Below, one piece after another: positions 1 to 8,522 of a stretch of DNA of 21,886 nucleotides; the stretch's first letter is position 1; every line of letters begins with the position of its first letter. Source of the DNA: DATDCY01 sp031406795 [NCBI: Candidatus Rokuibacteriota bacterium] (GTDB lineage: Bacteria; JAUVQV01). Where the stretch lies: NCBI GenBank assembly GCA_031406795.1, contig JANOHV010000234.1, positions 1-21,886 of the forward strand. Direction: 5' to 3'. The translations under genes were made by a program, and so were the position numbers. The notes under the pieces were generated by a model. The model was not told where the DNA came from, made no database searches, and saw nothing but the letters and a program-made list of their open reading frames with translations.

Positions 1-11
1 ATCAGCGCATC

Positions 12-1097
12 ATGAGCGTCCAGAGGTTTCGTTTCCGCCAGGTGGATCCGCGGGTCGCCATCGGCACCGCGACCGACCGCTATGCCGGCTGGCTCGGACA
101 GATCTACACGCCGAAGCGCTACGAGGGGCGCATCACGCGACGGACGCACGAAGTCGGCGGCCGTTCGTTCGTCGAGGAGGTCCTCCCGGTCGACAGCGTC
201 GAGGAGTATTTCGAACACTTCGGCGTGCTGGAAATCGACTACACGTTCTACCGGCCGCTGCTCGACGAGCACCTGCACCCGACCGATACCTTCCACCTGG
301 TGCGCACGTATGCCGGCCATCTCAAGGAGGGGGACCGGGTGATCCTGAAGGCGCCGCAGGCGGTGGTGGCGCCGCGCGTGCGCCGGGGCGGCGGATTCGT
401 GACGAACCCCGATTACCTCGACGCGGACTTCTTCACGCACCGGTTCTACGCTCCCGCCGCGAAGCTGCTGAAGGAACACCTCGGCGGGATTCTGTTCGAG
501 CAGGAGTACCGTCGCGCAGCCGACCGGGACGTCCCGGAAGACGAAGCCGCCGATCTCGAACGCTTCTTCCGCCGCATCCCCCCCGACAGGCACTACCACC
601 TCGAGCTGCGCACGGAGCGCTACCTCTCGGGGCCGGTCTTCGAGGTTCTCGCGCGGCTCGGCGTCGGGCAGGCGCTTTCGCACTGGACGTGGCTGCCGCC
701 GCTCGGCGAGCAACTCGCGCGGGCGGGCGGGCGCTTTTTCAACGCGGGTGGCGACGTGCTGATCCGGCTGATGACCCCGCACGGGATGCGCTACGAGGAG
801 GCCTTCGCGAAGGCGCATCCCTTCGACAAGCTCGTGCCGGGGCTGCTCTCCGAGCGGATGCTCGACGAGACCGCGGCGATCATGCATCAGGCGATCGCCG
901 CGGATCGTCAGGTCACCGTGATCGTCAACAACCGCTCCGGCGGCAACGCGCCGCTGATCGCCGAACGGCTCGTGGAGCGGTTTCGGAGCACGCGCCACGA
1001 ACCGGGTCCCGCGGAACGCGAAACCGGCAAGCCGCTGCCCGCCGCGGATGCGCCGCTGCCGCCGCCGGCTAAGGCCCGAAGAGCGCGGCGCGGCTGA
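12..1097 (+). CDS. DUF72 (YecE-like) family protein
   Basis: Predicted 361-residue soluble protein of the DUF72/YecE family, a TIM-barrel-like family of unknown reaction. Visible hallmarks are the N-terminal IGTATDRYAGW block (the family's GTSGWxYxxW-like start), the strand ending EIDYTFYRP (family: E.NxTFYr), the segment GDRVILKAPQ, the LELRTERYL stretch, and the C-terminal VIVNNRSGGNAPLIAERL, which matches the family's NNHxxGxAPxxA ending. The last roughly 30 residues (PLPAADAPLPPPAK and a basic tail) are low complexity and look like an extension beyond the domain. The ATG at 12 is the first usable start. The ribosome-binding region is largely outside the window, so a slightly earlier start cannot be excluded. 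Its 3' end overlaps the convergent methyltransferase gene by 29 bp. Biochemical function is unknown. Confidence 0.85.
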   Translation: MSVQRFRFRQVDPRVAIGTATDRYAGWLGQIYTPKRYEGRITRRTHEVGGRSFVEEVLPVDSVEEYFEHFGVLEIDYTFYRPLLDEHLHPTDTFHLVRTYAGHLKEGDRVILKAPQAVVAPRVRRGGGFVTNPDYLDADFFTHRFYAPAAKLLKEHLGGILFEQEYRRAADRDVPEDEAADLERFFRRIPPDRHYHLELRTERYLSGPVFEVLARLGVGQALSHWTWLPPLGEQLARAGGRFFNAGGDVLIRLMTPHGMRYEEAFAKAHPFDKLVPGLLSERMLDETAAIMHQAIAADRQVTVIVNNRSGGNAPLIAERLVERFRSTRHEPGPAERETGKPLPAADAPLPPPAKARRARRG

Positions 1098-1614
1098 GCC
1101 TGATCCGCGGCTGGCCGACCAGCTTCAGGCCGGCGCGCGCGGCCGCCGCCAGTTCGGCGGCGAAGTCCGCCTTTGCGACGTGGAACGCCGGCTCGGCGAC
1201 GAGCAAGCGTCCGTCGCGGGCGAGCGCGCCGGCGATCTCGCGGCAGAAGGCCTCGGCCGAGGGTGTCTCGTGCAGCATCCAGAAGGCGAGGGCGAAGTCC
1301 ACCGGCCCGGTGACGCCAATGGAATCGGCGCCGCAGCGCCGGGTCACGATGCGGTCGGCGAGCCCGGCGCGACGGGCGCGCCGCTCGACGACGCCGAGCG
1401 CCCGCTGCTGCAGATCGACGGCGATCACCCGCCCGCCCGGGCCGACCATGCGCGCGAGCCCGAGCGTGAAGTGACCGATGCCGCAGCCGATGTCGAGCAC
1501 GGTCATCCCCGGACGCACCCAGTCCGAAAGGACTTTCTCCGGAGGGTGCAGCAGGCGCCGCAGGGGATTGTCGAAACTGTAGGCGAACCACCACGGACAG
1601 ACGTGCGTTTCCAT
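1069..1614 (-). CDS. Class I SAM-dependent methyltransferase
   Basis: Predicted 181-residue Rossmann-fold methyltransferase. Motif I is VLDIGCGIGHFTLGLA (about residues 39-54), followed by the acidic end of strand beta2 in VIAVDLQQRAL. A beta4 region DFALAFWMLHE with the family-typical H-E pair and a late LVAEPAFHV strand are also visible. This is the general Methyltransf_11/25 pattern. The substrate cannot be read from the sequence. The ATG at 1614 is preceded by GGGAG about 6 nt upstream, a good Shine-Dalgarno. The gene reads toward the DUF72 gene and overlaps its 3' end. A small palindromic element begins about 60 bp upstream of its start and may sit in or near its promoter. Confidence 0.85.
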   Translation of the reverse strand: METHVCPWWFAYSFDNPLRRLLHPPEKVLSDWVRPGMTVLDIGCGIGHFTLGLARMVGPGGRVIAVDLQQRALGVVERRARRAGLADRIVTRRCGADSIGVTGPVDFALAFWMLHETPSAEAFCREIAGALARDGRLLVAEPAFHVAKADFAAELAAAARAGLKLVGQPRIRLSRAALFGP

Positions 1615-1676
1615 CGCTTCTCCCTGGCACCCGGGCCGGCGGATGCGCCGATTATACCCGCGCCGACGCGGAACGG

Positions 1677-1853
1677 TAATCCTTCAGTGCGGTGCGGTAA
1701 CTTTTCCCGTTTGTGGTGAGCCTGTCCCGTTCGTGGTGAGCCTGTCGAACCACGAACGGGAAGGAGTCTTCACACAAGCGCCCTTCGACCGTTCGACAAG
1801 CTCACGGCTCAGGGCGAACGGTACTGATCGGGCCACTGTTCAGTGAAGGATTA
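1677..1853. mobile_element. MITE-like palindromic element, copy 1 (TA-flanked, 13-bp TIRs)
   Basis: The 315-bp gap between two divergent genes is largely filled by a 177-bp element. Its ends are imperfect inverted repeats, TAATCCTTCAGTG on the left and, read inward from the right, TAATCCTTCACTG (12 of 13 identical). A TA dinucleotide at each edge could be the target-site duplication typical of IS630/Tc1-mariner-type MITEs. Inside is a hairpin with 12-bp perfect arms CCCGTTCGTGGT / ACCACGAACGGG, and a second with arms CCGTTCG / CGAACGG around a GACAAGCTCA-type core. A 20-bp unit is tandemly repeated at 1706-1725 and 1726-1745 with one mismatch. No ORF codes for a transposase. A reverse-oriented relative lies at 14764-14920. 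The short ORF readable inside it is not considered a gene. Confidence 0.75.
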
Positions 1854-1929
1854 TCGCGGAACGTGCGCCCGGCGTGGCGACGGCCGTTGCGAGCTGGTAC
1901 TATCGGATCCGAAATCCGGGGGGGCGACC

Positions 1930-2397
1930 GTGGATGAAACCATCACCTTCGGCGTCAACGGCCGGCGGCGCACGCTGACCACCGATCCGCGGCGCACGCT
2001 GCTCGAGGTCCTGCGGGAGGACTTCGGGCTGACCGGCACGAAATACGGCTGCGGCGAGGCCCGCTGCGGCGCCTGCTCGGTGCTGATCGACGACCGACGG
2101 GCCCTCTCCTGCACCATCCCGCTTGGCAGCGTCAGCGGCGCCTCGGTGATCACCATCGAAGGCCTGGCCGCGGAGGGGACCCTGCACCCGGTGCAGGAGG
2201 CGTTTCTCGCCGAGGGCGCGTTTCAGTGCGGTTTCTGCACGCCGGGCATGATCATGACCACGGTGGCCCTGCTGCGCGAGACCCCCCGGCCGGACGATGC
2301 GCGGATCCTCGCGGCCTTCGAGGGCAACCTCTGCCGCTGCAACGGCTACGTCAGGATTCTCAAGGCCGTCAAGCGGGCCGCGGCGGGGGGGCGGTAG
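1930..2397 (+). CDS. 2Fe-2S subunit of a molybdenum hydroxylase (IorA/XdhC-small-subunit type)
   Basis: Predicted 155-residue electron-transfer subunit of a xanthine oxidase-family enzyme, most like the IorA-type small subunit of isoquinoline, nicotinate or aldehyde oxidoreductases. The N-terminal plant-ferredoxin-type cluster site is [11 protein letters not shown] with a fourth Cys in ALSC. The C-terminal helical domain holds the second cluster in CGFCTPGM and LCRCNGY. The reading frame is open back to 1843, but that start lies inside the mobile element and the added residues do not resemble the family. The GTG at 1930 gives the normal family start ([11 protein letters not shown]) and has a G-rich ribosome-binding site a few bases upstream. 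It stops 3 nt before the large subunit. No FAD subunit is adjacent, as is usual for two-subunit enzymes of this type. Confidence 0.9.
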   Translation: MDETITFGVNGRRRTLTTDPRRTLLEVLREDFGLTGTKYGCGEARCGACSVLIDDRRALSCTIPLGSVSGASVITIEGLAAEGTLHPVQEAFLAEGAFQCGFCTPGMIMTTVALLRETPRPDDARILAAFEGNLCRCNGYVRILKAVKRAAAGGR

Positions 2398-2400
2398 GTC

Positions 2401-4497
2401 ATGCCGGCAGAAGAGCTACCGGTCGACCGGTTCCCGGATGGCGGCCTCAACCGGCGCGAATTCATCCAGCTGCTCGGCGCGGGGCTGCTGATCACGGTTG
2501 GCCCGCCGGCGGCGTTCGCGCAGCTTCGGCCCGGCCGCGCCGGCGAACCCGCCGGCGGGACGATTGCCGCCCGCGTTCACCTGGGCGCGGACGGCGGCAT
2601 CGCCGTCATGACCGGCAAGGTCGAGGGCGGGCAGGGCGCCCGGGCCGAGCTGACGCAGGCCGCGGCCGAGGAGCTGCGCGTGCCGGTCGCGCGCATCAGC
2701 CTGATCATGGCCGACACCGATCGCGTGCCCGACGACGGCATCACCGCCGGCAGCCGGAGCACGCCTTCGACCGTGCCCGCGGTGCGTCAGGGGGCCGCGG
2801 CCGCCCGCGAGCTGCTGATCGCCTTCGCCGCGGCCCGCTGGCAGGTGGACCGCACGCAGATTGCGGTCCATGACGGCAAGGCGACTCACGGCGCGAGCCG
2901 GCGCGAACTGACCTACGCCGACCTGGCCGCCGACGAAGGGCCGGCAAATGCGCTGCACCAGCCCGTGCCGGTGGGCGTCACCCTCACGCCGGTCAAGGAC
3001 TGGAAGGTCATGGGCACGCCGGTCCCGCGCCCCGGCGGCCGCGACCTCGTGAGCGGCTCGCACGCCTTTCCCTCGGACGTCGTCCGGCCGGGGATGCTCT
3101 ACGGGAGAATCCTGCGCGCCCCCTCCTACGGGGCGAAACTCACCGACATCGACCTGGCTCCGGCCCGCGGGATGGAAGGCGTCGTCGTCGTGCGGGAGGG
3201 TCCGTTCGTCGGCGTGGCCGCCCCGACGAGCCGCGGCGCCGAGCAGGCCCTGGAGGCGATCGCGCGGACGGCGGCCTGGGAGTCGGCCGCGCACCCCTCG
3301 AGCGGCAAGCTCTTCGAGTATCTGCGCGCGGGAGCCCGCGGCGGCGAAGCAAAGTCCTCAGCCGCCCTCGAGCCGGGCGCCGGCAGGTTCGTCAGCGGTA
3401 CCTACCACGTCGCCTACATCCAGCATGCCCCGCTGGAGACGCGGACGGCCGTCGCCGAGTGGGACGCGGGCAGACTGACGGTCTGGACGGGCACGCAGAA
3501 CCCCTTCGGCGTGCGCTCGGAGCTGGCCACTGCGTTCGAACTGCCGGCGCAGCGCGTCCGGGTCATCGTGCCCGACTTCGGCGCCGGCTTCGGCGGCAAG
3601 CACCAGCCCGACGCCCCCGCGGAGGCGGCCCGCCTGAGCCGGGCCGCCGGCAAACCGGTGCAGGTCCGCTGGACCCGCCGTGAGGAGTTCACCTGGGCCT
3701 GCTTCCGGCCGGCGGCGGTGATCGACCTCGAGGCCCGGCTCGACGCGCGGGGCCGCCTGACGAGCTGGCGTCACGTCAACATCAACTCGGGCCGTCCGGC
3801 AATCGAGACGCCGTACCGGGCGGGGGCGTCCCGCAGTGAGTTCCTGCAATCGGACCCGCCGCTGCGGCAGTGCTCCTACCGCGCGCTGGCCGCAACCGCC
3901 AACAACTTCGCCCGCGAATGCTTCATGGACGAGTTGGCCGCCGCGGCCGGCGGCGATCCGTTGGCCTTCCGCCTGGCGCACCTCGACGATCCCCGGCTCA
4001 AGGCCGTGCTGGAGACGGCCGCCGCCCGATTCGATTTCGCGGGACGGCGCAGCCGGCGGCAGCCGGGCACCGGCTTCGGCCTCGCCTGCGGGACTGAAAA
4101 AGGCTCCTACGTCGCCGCCTGCGCCGAGGTCGCCGTTCGCGACGGCGGAATCGTCGTCCGCCGGATCGGCCAGGTCTTCGAGTGCGGCGCGATCGTCAAC
4201 CCCGCCAATCTGGAGGCTCAGGTCACCGGGTGCCTGCTGATGGGCCTGGGTCCGGCGCTGCGCGAGGAGATGCGCTTCGAGAACGGGGTCGTGCTCAACG
4301 CGAGCTTCCGGGAGTACCTCGTGCCGCGCTTTGCGGACGTGCCGGAGCTGGACGTGCACCTGTTGAACCGGCCGGATCTCCCCTCTGCGGGCTCCGGTGA
4401 GACGCCGATCATCGCCGTCGCCCCGGCGATCGCCAACGCCGTCTTCGACGCGACCGGCCGGCGGGTGCGGCAGATGCCGATCCGACTGACGGACTAG
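2401..4497 (+). CDS. Molybdopterin-binding large subunit, Tat-exported aldehyde/isoquinoline-type oxidoreductase
   Basis: Predicted 698-residue catalytic subunit of a xanthine oxidase-family hydroxylase, probably using molybdopterin-cytosine dinucleotide to hydroxylate an aldehyde or N-heterocycle. The N-terminus has a twin-arginine signal, NRREFIQ (residues 17-23), then a hydrophobic stretch LLGAGLLITV ending near AFAQ, so the heterodimer may be periplasmic or membrane-tethered. Family blocks are KVEGGQGARAELTQAAAEEL, the GFGGKHQ cofactor-binding loop, a RALAATANNFARE block, and the C-terminal GSGETP with the expected catalytic Glu (about residue 667). It is slightly shorter than common IorB proteins. 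The start is 3 nt after the 2Fe-2S gene stop, so the two are co-translated. The stop is in a CTAG shared with the opposite-strand gene. Substrate and electron acceptor are not deducible. Confidence 0.9.
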   Translation: MPAEELPVDRFPDGGLNRREFIQLLGAGLLITVGPPAAFAQLRPGRAGEPAGGTIAARVHLGADGGIAVMTGKVEGGQGARAELTQAAAEELRVPVARISLIMADTDRVPDDGITAGSRSTPSTVPAVRQGAAAARELLIAFAAARWQVDRTQIAVHDGKATHGASRRELTYADLAADEGPANALHQPVPVGVTLTPVKDWKVMGTPVPRPGGRDLVSGSHAFPSDVVRPGMLYGRILRAPSYGAKLTDIDLAPARGMEGVVVVREGPFVGVAAPTSRGAEQALEAIARTAAWESAAHPSSGKLFEYLRAGARGGEAKSSAALEPGAGRFVSGTYHVAYIQHAPLETRTAVAEWDAGRLTVWTGTQNPFGVRSELATAFELPAQRVRVIVPDFGAGFGGKHQPDAPAEAARLSRAAGKPVQVRWTRREEFTWACFRPAAVIDLEARLDARGRLTSWRHVNINSGRPAIETPYRAGASRSEFLQSDPPLRQCSYRALAATANNFARECFMDELAAAAGGDPLAFRLAHLDDPRLKAVLETAAARFDFAGRRSRRQPGTGFGLACGTEKGSYVAACAEVAVRDGGIVVRRIGQVFECGAIVNPANLEAQVTGCLLMGLGPALREEMRFENGVVLNASFREYLVPRFADVPELDVHLLNRPDLPSAGSGETPIIAVAPAIANAVFDATGRRVRQMPIRLTD

Positions 4498-6218
4498 CGG
4501 GCTGCCGGGGAAGGAGCAGCCCAGCCTGATTCAGCGGCGGGCTCTCCGTCGAGAACCCCCCGTACCGACCCGGCCAGGTCGGTCGGCGTCAGCGGCTTGA
4601 GCAGCAGCCGCTCGCCGTCGTCCAGCAGTCGCCGTTCGTGGACGGCCTCGAACGGGTAGCCGCTCGTGAAAACGATTTTCGCGTCGCCTCTGATCTGCCT
4701 GATCGCCGCCGCGGCCTCCTTGCCGCTCTTCCGCGGCAGCACGACGTCCATCAGCACGAGATCCACGCCCCGCCCCTTTTCCCGGAAGACCTCGACGGCC
4801 TCCAGCCCATCCTTCGCGCGGAGCACCCGGTAGCCGAGACTCTCCAGATACAGTTCCAGATAGCGCCTGATCGCGGGTTCGTTCTCGACGACCAGGATCG
4901 TTTCCGTACCGCCGCGCAACGGGCGGGGCTGCACCGGTGCGCCCGGGGCCGCCACGTCGCCGGGCATCAGCGGTAGCAGGATCCTGAACGAGGTGCCCTG
5001 GCCGGGTTCGCTGGAGACGCTGATGTGCCCCTGGTGCTGCTGGACGATCCCATAGACGATCGCGAGCCCCAGACCCGTCCCCTTGCCGGCCTCCTTGGTG
5101 GTGAAGAACGGCTCGAAGATCCGCTTCCGGGTCGTCTCGCCCATGCCGCAGCCGGTGTCGGTGACGCTGAGGACGGCGTAGCGCCCCGGCGCGCCATACC
5201 CGTTCAGGCGAACGAATTCCGCATCGACCATCAGGACGTCCGTCCCTATGGCCAGCAGGCCGCCACCCGGCATGGCATCCCGGGCATTGCTCGCCAGATT
5301 CATCAGGATCTGCTCGATCTGGCCGGCATCGGCGACGATCGGGATGTCCTTCTCCCGGAACGACAGCGTGAGCTTGACGTCCTTGCCGACGACCCTGTCC
5401 AGAAAGGTCTCCAGGTTCCGGACGCAGTGGTTCAGGCTCAGCGGCCGCGGCGTGATCGCCTGCAGCCTGCTGAAGCTCAACAGGCTGCGGGTCAGGTTCT
5501 GCGCCCGGCCGGCCGCGGCGAGAATCTGATCCAGCAGGCTCAGTTCGGACTCGTCAGTCTTGACCTTCTCGCGCAGCAAGTCCCCGAAACCGACGATGAC
5601 GGTCAGGATGTTGTTGAAATCGTGCGCGATGCCGGCGGAAAACCGGCCGACGGCTTCCAGTTTAAGCGCCTGGCGGAGCCGATCCTCGAGGCGCCGCTGC
5701 TCTTCGACGGATAGCTGGAGTTCCCGGTTGCTCCGCTCCAGTTCGGCCACCTTCTTCTCGAGTTTGTGGAACAACACTTCATTGTATCCCCTGAGGAACT
5801 CGTCTTCGCCGGGGCCGGCCCCCGGGGAAGCGCCCGCCGCGACGGGAGCGGGCCCGGCCAGCACCTCGCGAATGATGCCGAGCAGGGCCGCGGGCTCCTG
5901 AGGCTTGACGACGAATTTTGCCGCCCCCAGGCTCAACGCCAGATCCTCGTCCTGTTTGTCGGTGTAGGTGGCGGTATAGAAGATGAACGGTCTGCCGCGG
6001 AGTCGATCGTTCTTGCGCCACTCCCGGCAGAGCGCAAAGCCGTCCATGACCGGCATCAGGATGTCGCTGACGATCAGGTCCGGCGGGTCGGTCAGCGCCG
6101 ATGCGAGCGCCTGCGCGCCGTTGTCGGCAGAGCGGACCACGAACCCGTTCCCCGTGAGGAGGGCCTCCAGAAAGTAGCGGTTCTCGGCGTTGTCGTCGAC
6201 GACCAGCACGCTAGGCAT
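4494..6218 (-). CDS. Hybrid sensor histidine kinase/response regulator (REC-HisKA-HATPase-REC)
   Basis: Predicted 574-residue cytoplasmic phosphorelay protein without membrane segments. In order: a receiver domain (about 1-120; acidic VVDDN, phospho-acceptor Asp52 in SDILMP, Lys105); a charged coiled coil (about 148-185); a HisKA domain with the phosphorylatable His199 in IAHDFNN; a HATPase_c domain (N-box [28 protein letters not shown]); and a C-terminal receiver (about 438-555; Asp491 in LMDVVLP, FTSGYP, Lys541). The C-terminal receiver's acidic pocket reads VENEP rather than the usual VEDD/E. The open frame extends to 6299, but the ATG at 6218 has AGGAG upstream and starts exactly at the receiver. 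This start overlaps the end of the upstream kinase gene by 8 bp, suggesting translational coupling and a shared relay. There is no DNA-binding output domain. Confidence 0.93.
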   Translation of the reverse strand: MPSVLVVDDNAENRYFLEALLTGNGFVVRSADNGAQALASALTDPPDLIVSDILMPVMDGFALCREWRKNDRLRGRPFIFYTATYTDKQDEDLALSLGAAKFVVKPQEPAALLGIIREVLAGPAPVAAGASPGAGPGEDEFLRGYNEVLFHKLEKKVAELERSNRELQLSVEEQRRLEDRLRQALKLEAVGRFSAGIAHDFNNILTVIVGFGDLLREKVKTDESELSLLDQILAAAGRAQNLTRSLLSFSRLQAITPRPLSLNHCVRNLETFLDRVVGKDVKLTLSFREKDIPIVADAGQIEQILMNLASNARDAMPGGGLLAIGTDVLMVDAEFVRLNGYGAPGRYAVLSVTDTGCGMGETTRKRIFEPFFTTKEAGKGTGLGLAIVYGIVQQHQGHISVSSEPGQGTSFRILLPLMPGDVAAPGAPVQPRPLRGGTETILVVENEPAIRRYLELYLESLGYRVLRAKDGLEAVEVFREKGRGVDLVLMDVVLPRKSGKEAAAAIRQIRGDAKIVFTSGYPFEAVHERRLLDDGERLLLKPLTPTDLAGSVRGVLDGEPAAESGWAAPSPAAR

Positions 6219-8442
6219 GTTCGCCGCTCCTCTGCAGCGGCAGCACGAACGCGAACGTGCTTCCCGCCCCGGGGCTGCTCTCGACCCGCATGCTGCCATC
6301 CATCAATTCCACGAGCTTCCGGCAGATGGAGAGCCCCAGCCCGGTGCCCTCGTACCGGCGGGTCAAGCCGGTGTCGACCTGATAAAACGGCTTGAACAAC
6401 CGGGCCAGGTCAGCCTCCCCGATGCCGATGCCGGAATCGATCACGCTGGTCACCATGCCCCCCGCCTCGCGCACGCAGGTGACGCGAATCCCGCCCGTCT
6501 CGGTGAACTTCACCGCGTTGCTCAACAGATTGAGCAGGACCTGCTCCACCCGGCGCGCGTCACCTACGATAGTCCCTCTATCTTCCATCAAGGCGACCGA
6601 AAGATCGAGTCCCTTTTTTTCGGCGAGCGGCCGCACGCTCTGAACGACCTTGAGGATCGTCTCGCGCAGGTCGAACGGCTCGCTGGCCACCGTCAGTTGC
6701 CCCGCCTCGATCTTGGAGATGTCCAGGACGTCGCTGATCAGCCTGAGCAGGTGGTTGGCGCTGCCGTGGACCATGGAGAGCTGCTTGGCCTGCTCCTCGT
6801 TGACCGGGCCGCTCAGCCCCTGCAGCAGGATGCCGGTGAAGCCGATGATCGAATTCAGGGGCGTGCGCAATTCGTGGGACATCGTGGCCAGAAAGGCGGA
6901 TTTCAGCCGGTCGGCGGCCTCGGCGCGTTCCTTGGCCGTCTCCAGCTGCCGGTTCGTCGCGCTGACGTCCTCCAGCGAGTGCCGGAGCGCCTGCTGCGAA
7001 CGCTCCAGATCGTCGGTCTTCTGCCCCAGTTCGGCCGTGCGCGCCGCGACGAGCTCCTCGAGGTGCAGCCGGTGCTGCGTCAGTTCGGCCTCGGTCCGCT
7101 TGCGCTCCGTGATGTTGCGGATGATGGTCAGCAGGCAGGGCTCGCCGCCGACCTCGATCGTCTCCCCGGAGACGAGGCCGTCGAGCAGCGCTCCGGCCTT
7201 CGTCAGAAAGCGCGCTTCCATCTCGCGGACGCGTCCCGCGGCCCGGATGGCGGCGAGATAGCACTCGCGCTCCCGGGGGTCCGCCCAGAGGCGCAGGCCG
7301 ATCGTGGACTGCGCCCGCGCCTCCTCGGGCGAGTATCCCGTCTCGCGCAGAAAGACCTCGTTGACCTCCAGCAGCATCCCATCCGCGATCCGGCTGATCA
7401 CGATGGCGTCCGGCGTGGCGTGAAAGGCTTTCATGAACTTCTGCTCGGAGACCCGCAGCGTCCGTTCCGCCTGTCGGCGCTTGTCCTCTTCGCTGATGAT
7501 CAGCCAGGCGCGGGCGGCGACGATCGCGAGGAGCATCCCGCCCGCGTAGACCAGGCCGACGACCAGCGCCAGCCGGTTCCTGAAGGCTTTCAGGCTGGCG
7601 AGCAGCTCCTCCACGGAGGAGGAAACGACGATGGACCAGTAGGTGCTGCCGAGCCGGATCGGCATGTACACGGCGTACTTCCGCACGGGCGCGGCCGTGC
7701 GCTCGCGAATCCAGTCCGAGGTGTAGGTCGCGACCCCTTCGCGGCCCTGGAGCATGTCGGTGAGCATGGCGATGACCGAGGGTGAGGACTTGAACTTTTC
7801 GAGCGCCGAACTGCCGGTGAACCCGGGGACCGGGGTGTAGAGCAGCGTGGCATCGCGGCTGACGACCCAGGCGTACCCGGTCGCGCCGATGCTGATCGCG
7901 TCGATATAGCGCTTCGCGAGACTCTCGAAGTTGAAGCCGACGGCGATCGAACCCTTGAACGCCGTCCCCTTGAAGACCGGCACGTGCAGCGCGATCGCGT
8001 CGAACCCCTGCACCGCGCGGAAGACGTCGCTCACGACCGGCCGGCGATCGCGCAGGATCTCGCGCACGTGCCGCTGTCCGGAGATGTCGCTGCCCTCGGA
8101 GTCGCCGAAGGGGAGCGAGGCGAGAATCACCCCCCGTTCGTCCATCCGGGTGATCGACCTGATCTGTTCCCGGTGGGCCTCGAAGAAGAGCCTCATGTAA
8201 CGCCTGCCGTTGGCGTCGACGTCGGCGATCTCGCTCATGCCGGAGAAGGCCGCGAGAATACTGGTCCACGTCGCGAAGAAGTCCTCGATGCCCCGGGCCG
8301 CCTGCCGGGCGTGAATCCGCTGCGTCTCCTGGAGTTGCGCGAGGGCGACCTGCTTGGCGTCCCGATAGAACTCGAGAAAGAGCAGGACGCAGACCCCGCT
8401 GAAACCGATCATCAGCGCGGCGAACCGTAGTTTCTTCACCAC
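6211..8442 (-). CDS. Membrane sensor histidine kinase with Cache and PAS domains
   Basis: Predicted 743-residue inner-membrane sensor kinase. TM1 is at about residues 6-25 and TM2 at about 290-315. Between them is a periplasmic domain of about 260 residues with dCache-like features (SDISGQRHVREIL, DVFRAVQGFDAIALHVPVF, GYAWVVSRDATLLYTP). A PAS domain follows (about 330-450, ending in LTIIRNITERKR), then a long coiled coil, a HisKA domain with His523 in ATMSHELRTPLN, and a complete HATPase_c domain (LLNLLSNAVKFTE, DSGIGIG, EGTGLGLSI). The start is GTG at 8442 with GGGGAGAA about 4 nt upstream; a second GTG follows directly. The gene overlaps the downstream hybrid kinase by 8 bp, so it likely feeds phosphate to that protein's N-terminal receiver. 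The ligand sensed by the Cache domain is unknown. Confidence 0.93.
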   Translation of the reverse strand: MVKKLRFAALMIGFSGVCVLLFLEFYRDAKQVALAQLQETQRIHARQAARGIEDFFATWTSILAAFSGMSEIADVDANGRRYMRLFFEAHREQIRSITRMDERGVILASLPFGDSEGSDISGQRHVREILRDRRPVVSDVFRAVQGFDAIALHVPVFKGTAFKGSIAVGFNFESLAKRYIDAISIGATGYAWVVSRDATLLYTPVPGFTGSSALEKFKSSPSVIAMLTDMLQGREGVATYTSDWIRERTAAPVRKYAVYMPIRLGSTYWSIVVSSSVEELLASLKAFRNRLALVVGLVYAGGMLLAIVAARAWLIISEEDKRRQAERTLRVSEQKFMKAFHATPDAIVISRIADGMLLEVNEVFLRETGYSPEEARAQSTIGLRLWADPRERECYLAAIRAAGRVREMEARFLTKAGALLDGLVSGETIEVGGEPCLLTIIRNITERKRTEAELTQHRLHLEELVAARTAELGQKTDDLERSQQALRHSLEDVSATNRQLETAKERAEAADRLKSAFLATMSHELRTPLNSIIGFTGILLQGLSGPVNEEQAKQLSMVHGSANHLLRLISDVLDISKIEAGQLTVASEPFDLRETILKVVQSVRPLAEKKGLDLSVALMEDRGTIVGDARRVEQVLLNLLSNAVKFTETGGIRVTCVREAGGMVTSVIDSGIGIGEADLARLFKPFYQVDTGLTRRYEGTGLGLSICRKLVELMDGSMRVESSPGAGSTFAFVLPLQRSGEHA

Positions 8443-8522
8443 CGGCTTCTCCCCTGCCTGCGATCTTGTCGCCGCGATAAACCGGCTGGATCGACCCTAC
8501 GCCGAACCGGAACAGAAGGCAA

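Noticed and set aside
1643-1846. 67-residue ORF upstream of the molybdenum hydroxylase
   Set aside because: It lies mostly within the palindromic element and reflects its repeats, not a protein.
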